From Opitutaceae bacterium (GTDB lineage: Bacteria; Verrucomicrobiota; Verrucomicrobiia; Opitutales; Opitutaceae): DNA of 64,000 nt. This document shows positions 63,252-64,000 of this stretch, one piece after another; the stretch's first letter is position 1, and every line of letters begins with the position of its first letter. Under the pieces are notes generated by a model that was given only the letters and a program-made list of their open reading frames with translations, had not been told where the DNA came from and ran no database searches. Position numbers and translations under genes: made by a program. The stretch covers positions 62,001 through 126,000 of the forward strand of contig JAIXWF010000008.1 in assembly GCA_027482185.1 (NCBI GenBank), read 5' to 3'.

Positions 63252-64000
63252 ATGAGCCACCTCGACCGCAAGCTGCTGCGCGATCTCCGCGGCCTCAAGT
63301 CGCAGGCCCTGGCCGTCGCCCTCGTCATGGCCTGCGGCCTCGCCATGATGATCACCACGCGCTCGCTCATGCTCTCGCTCGAGAGCACGCGCGACGCGTA
63401 CTACGAGCAGCACCGTTTCGCCGAGGTCTTCGCCCGCCTCAAACGCGCCCCGCTCGCCGTCCGCGACCAACTCGCCGCCATCCCCGGCGTCGCCGCGGTG
63501 CAGACCGGCATCTCGATGCAGGTCACGCTCGACGTCCCCGGTCTCGCCGAGCCCGCCGTCGGCCTGCTCAATTCCCTGCCCGAACGCGGCGAACCTGTCC
63601 TCAACCGGCCCTACGTCCGCACCGGCCGCCTCCCCGAAGGCCGCACCGCCGTCAGCGAACTCGCGGTGAGCGAGGCCTTCGCCGACGTGCACGGCCTCAA
63701 GCCCGGCGCCACGCTTGCCGCCATTCTCAACGGCACGAAACAGACCTTCCGCCTCTCCGGCATCGTGCTGTCGCCGGAGTTCGTTTTCGAGGCCCCGCCC
63801 GGTTCGGCCCTGCCGGACAACCGCACCTACGGCGTGTTCTGGATGCCGTACCGCGAACTCGCCACCGCGTTCCAGCTCTACGGCGCGTTCAACAGCGTCT
63901 CCATTTCCCTCGCCCCCGGCGCTTCCGAGGGCGAAGTCGTCGCCGCCGTCAACCGCGTCCTTGCCCCCTACGGCGGCCGCGGCGCCTACGGCCGCGAAAA
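63252..64000 (+). CDS. FtsX/MacB-like ABC permease (3' end outside window)
   Basis: The first ~249 codons are visible. Starts [20 protein letters not shown], with a transmembrane helix at about 20-40 ([19 protein letters not shown]), followed by a periplasmic core domain ([40 protein letters not shown]) as in MacB-type permeases. It is the partner of the ATPase gene ten bases upstream. The FtsX transmembrane block lies beyond the window. Confidence 0.88.
   Translation, partial: MSHLDRKLLRDLRGLKSQALAVALVMACGLAMMITTRSLMLSLESTRDAYYEQHRFAEVFARLKRAPLAVRDQLAAIPGVAAVQTGISMQVTLDVPGLAEPAVGLLNSLPERGEPVLNRPYVRTGRLPEGRTAVSELAVSEAFADVHGLKPGATLAAILNGTKQTFRLSGIVLSPEFVFEAPPGSALPDNRTYGVFWMPYRELATAFQLYGAFNSVSISLAPGASEGEVVAAVNRVLAPYGGRGAYGRE

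Overview
The window is GC-rich bacterial chromosome with densely packed genes on both strands. The best fit is the Verrucomicrobiota, probably an Opitutus-like member of the Opitutales. Four things point there. The recA promoter carries a TGTTC-N4-GAACA palindrome, the LexA motif described for Verrucomicrobia. Two large secreted proteins end in tandem GF-V-GG / VRAVGP modules that I associate with this phylum. There are DUF6807 (PmoA-like), Gfo/Idh/MocA, DUF5069 and NamZ proteins. Finally, many gene ends carry palindromes built from short degenerate words, such as CACAGAGGACACGGAG and AACTCCGAACTCCGAAC. No prophage, insertion sequence, CRISPR array or rRNA operon is visible.

Layout. 1-9.3 kb (minus strand): the 5' part of a MASE1/multi-PAS histidine kinase; a translationally coupled operon of response regulator, cupredoxin-like protein, histidine kinase and outer-membrane porin-like protein; threonine ammonia-lyase; a secreted five-EF-hand protein. 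9.4-13.9 kb (plus): a RelE-fold protein overlapping pssA, then dnaN, a membrane protein and an FkbM methyltransferase. 14.1-18.0 kb: molybdenum-cofactor genes (moaA divergent from moeA-moaC-moaD-moaE). 18.2-22.9 kb: gnd, an S9-peptidase-like protein without its catalytic residues, and a DUF1826-like protein. 23.1-27.9 kb: a sugar-related operon in which a GH84 O-GlcNAcase-type hydrolase and a GNAT acetyltransferase overlap, followed by an orphan PTS EIIC permease. 28.1-32.6 kb: two secreted multidomain proteins. 32.6-33.0 kb: a repeat-bounded stretch containing a 61-nt cloverleaf-like RNA candidate. 33.0-41.6 kb: a cell-wall recycling island (amidase, NamZ, AmpG-like permease, NagZ) and a TonB-dependent receptor. 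41.7-48.1 kb (minus): two ABC-2 export systems with an ECF sigma and ZAS anti-sigma pair. 48.2-55.0 kb (plus): M20 peptidase, DUF5069-gluconokinase fusion, penicillin-acylase homologue, deoxyribosyltransferase-like protein and upp. 55.1-59.7 kb (minus): TPR protein, Gfo/Idh/MocA oxidoreductase and PmoA-like protein. 60.0-64.0 kb (plus): recA, a lipoprotein, and a LolD/MacB-type ATPase with the start of its permease.

How parts work together. The wall-recycling island contains the activities needed to trim muropeptides: amidase, exo-muramidase, beta-N-acetylhexosaminidase and a permease for anhydro-muropeptides. The GH84/GNAT/EIIC operon appears to handle another N-acetylhexosamine substrate. 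Gluconokinase and gnd feed the pentose phosphate route from two separate loci. ATGA or TTGA stop/start overlaps are frequent and mark tight operons.

The most unusual points are the split O-GlcNAcase arrangement, the palindromic repeats that begin in or at stop codons, the 61-nt cloverleaf candidate, the inactive-looking S9 protein and the DUF5069-gluconokinase fusion.
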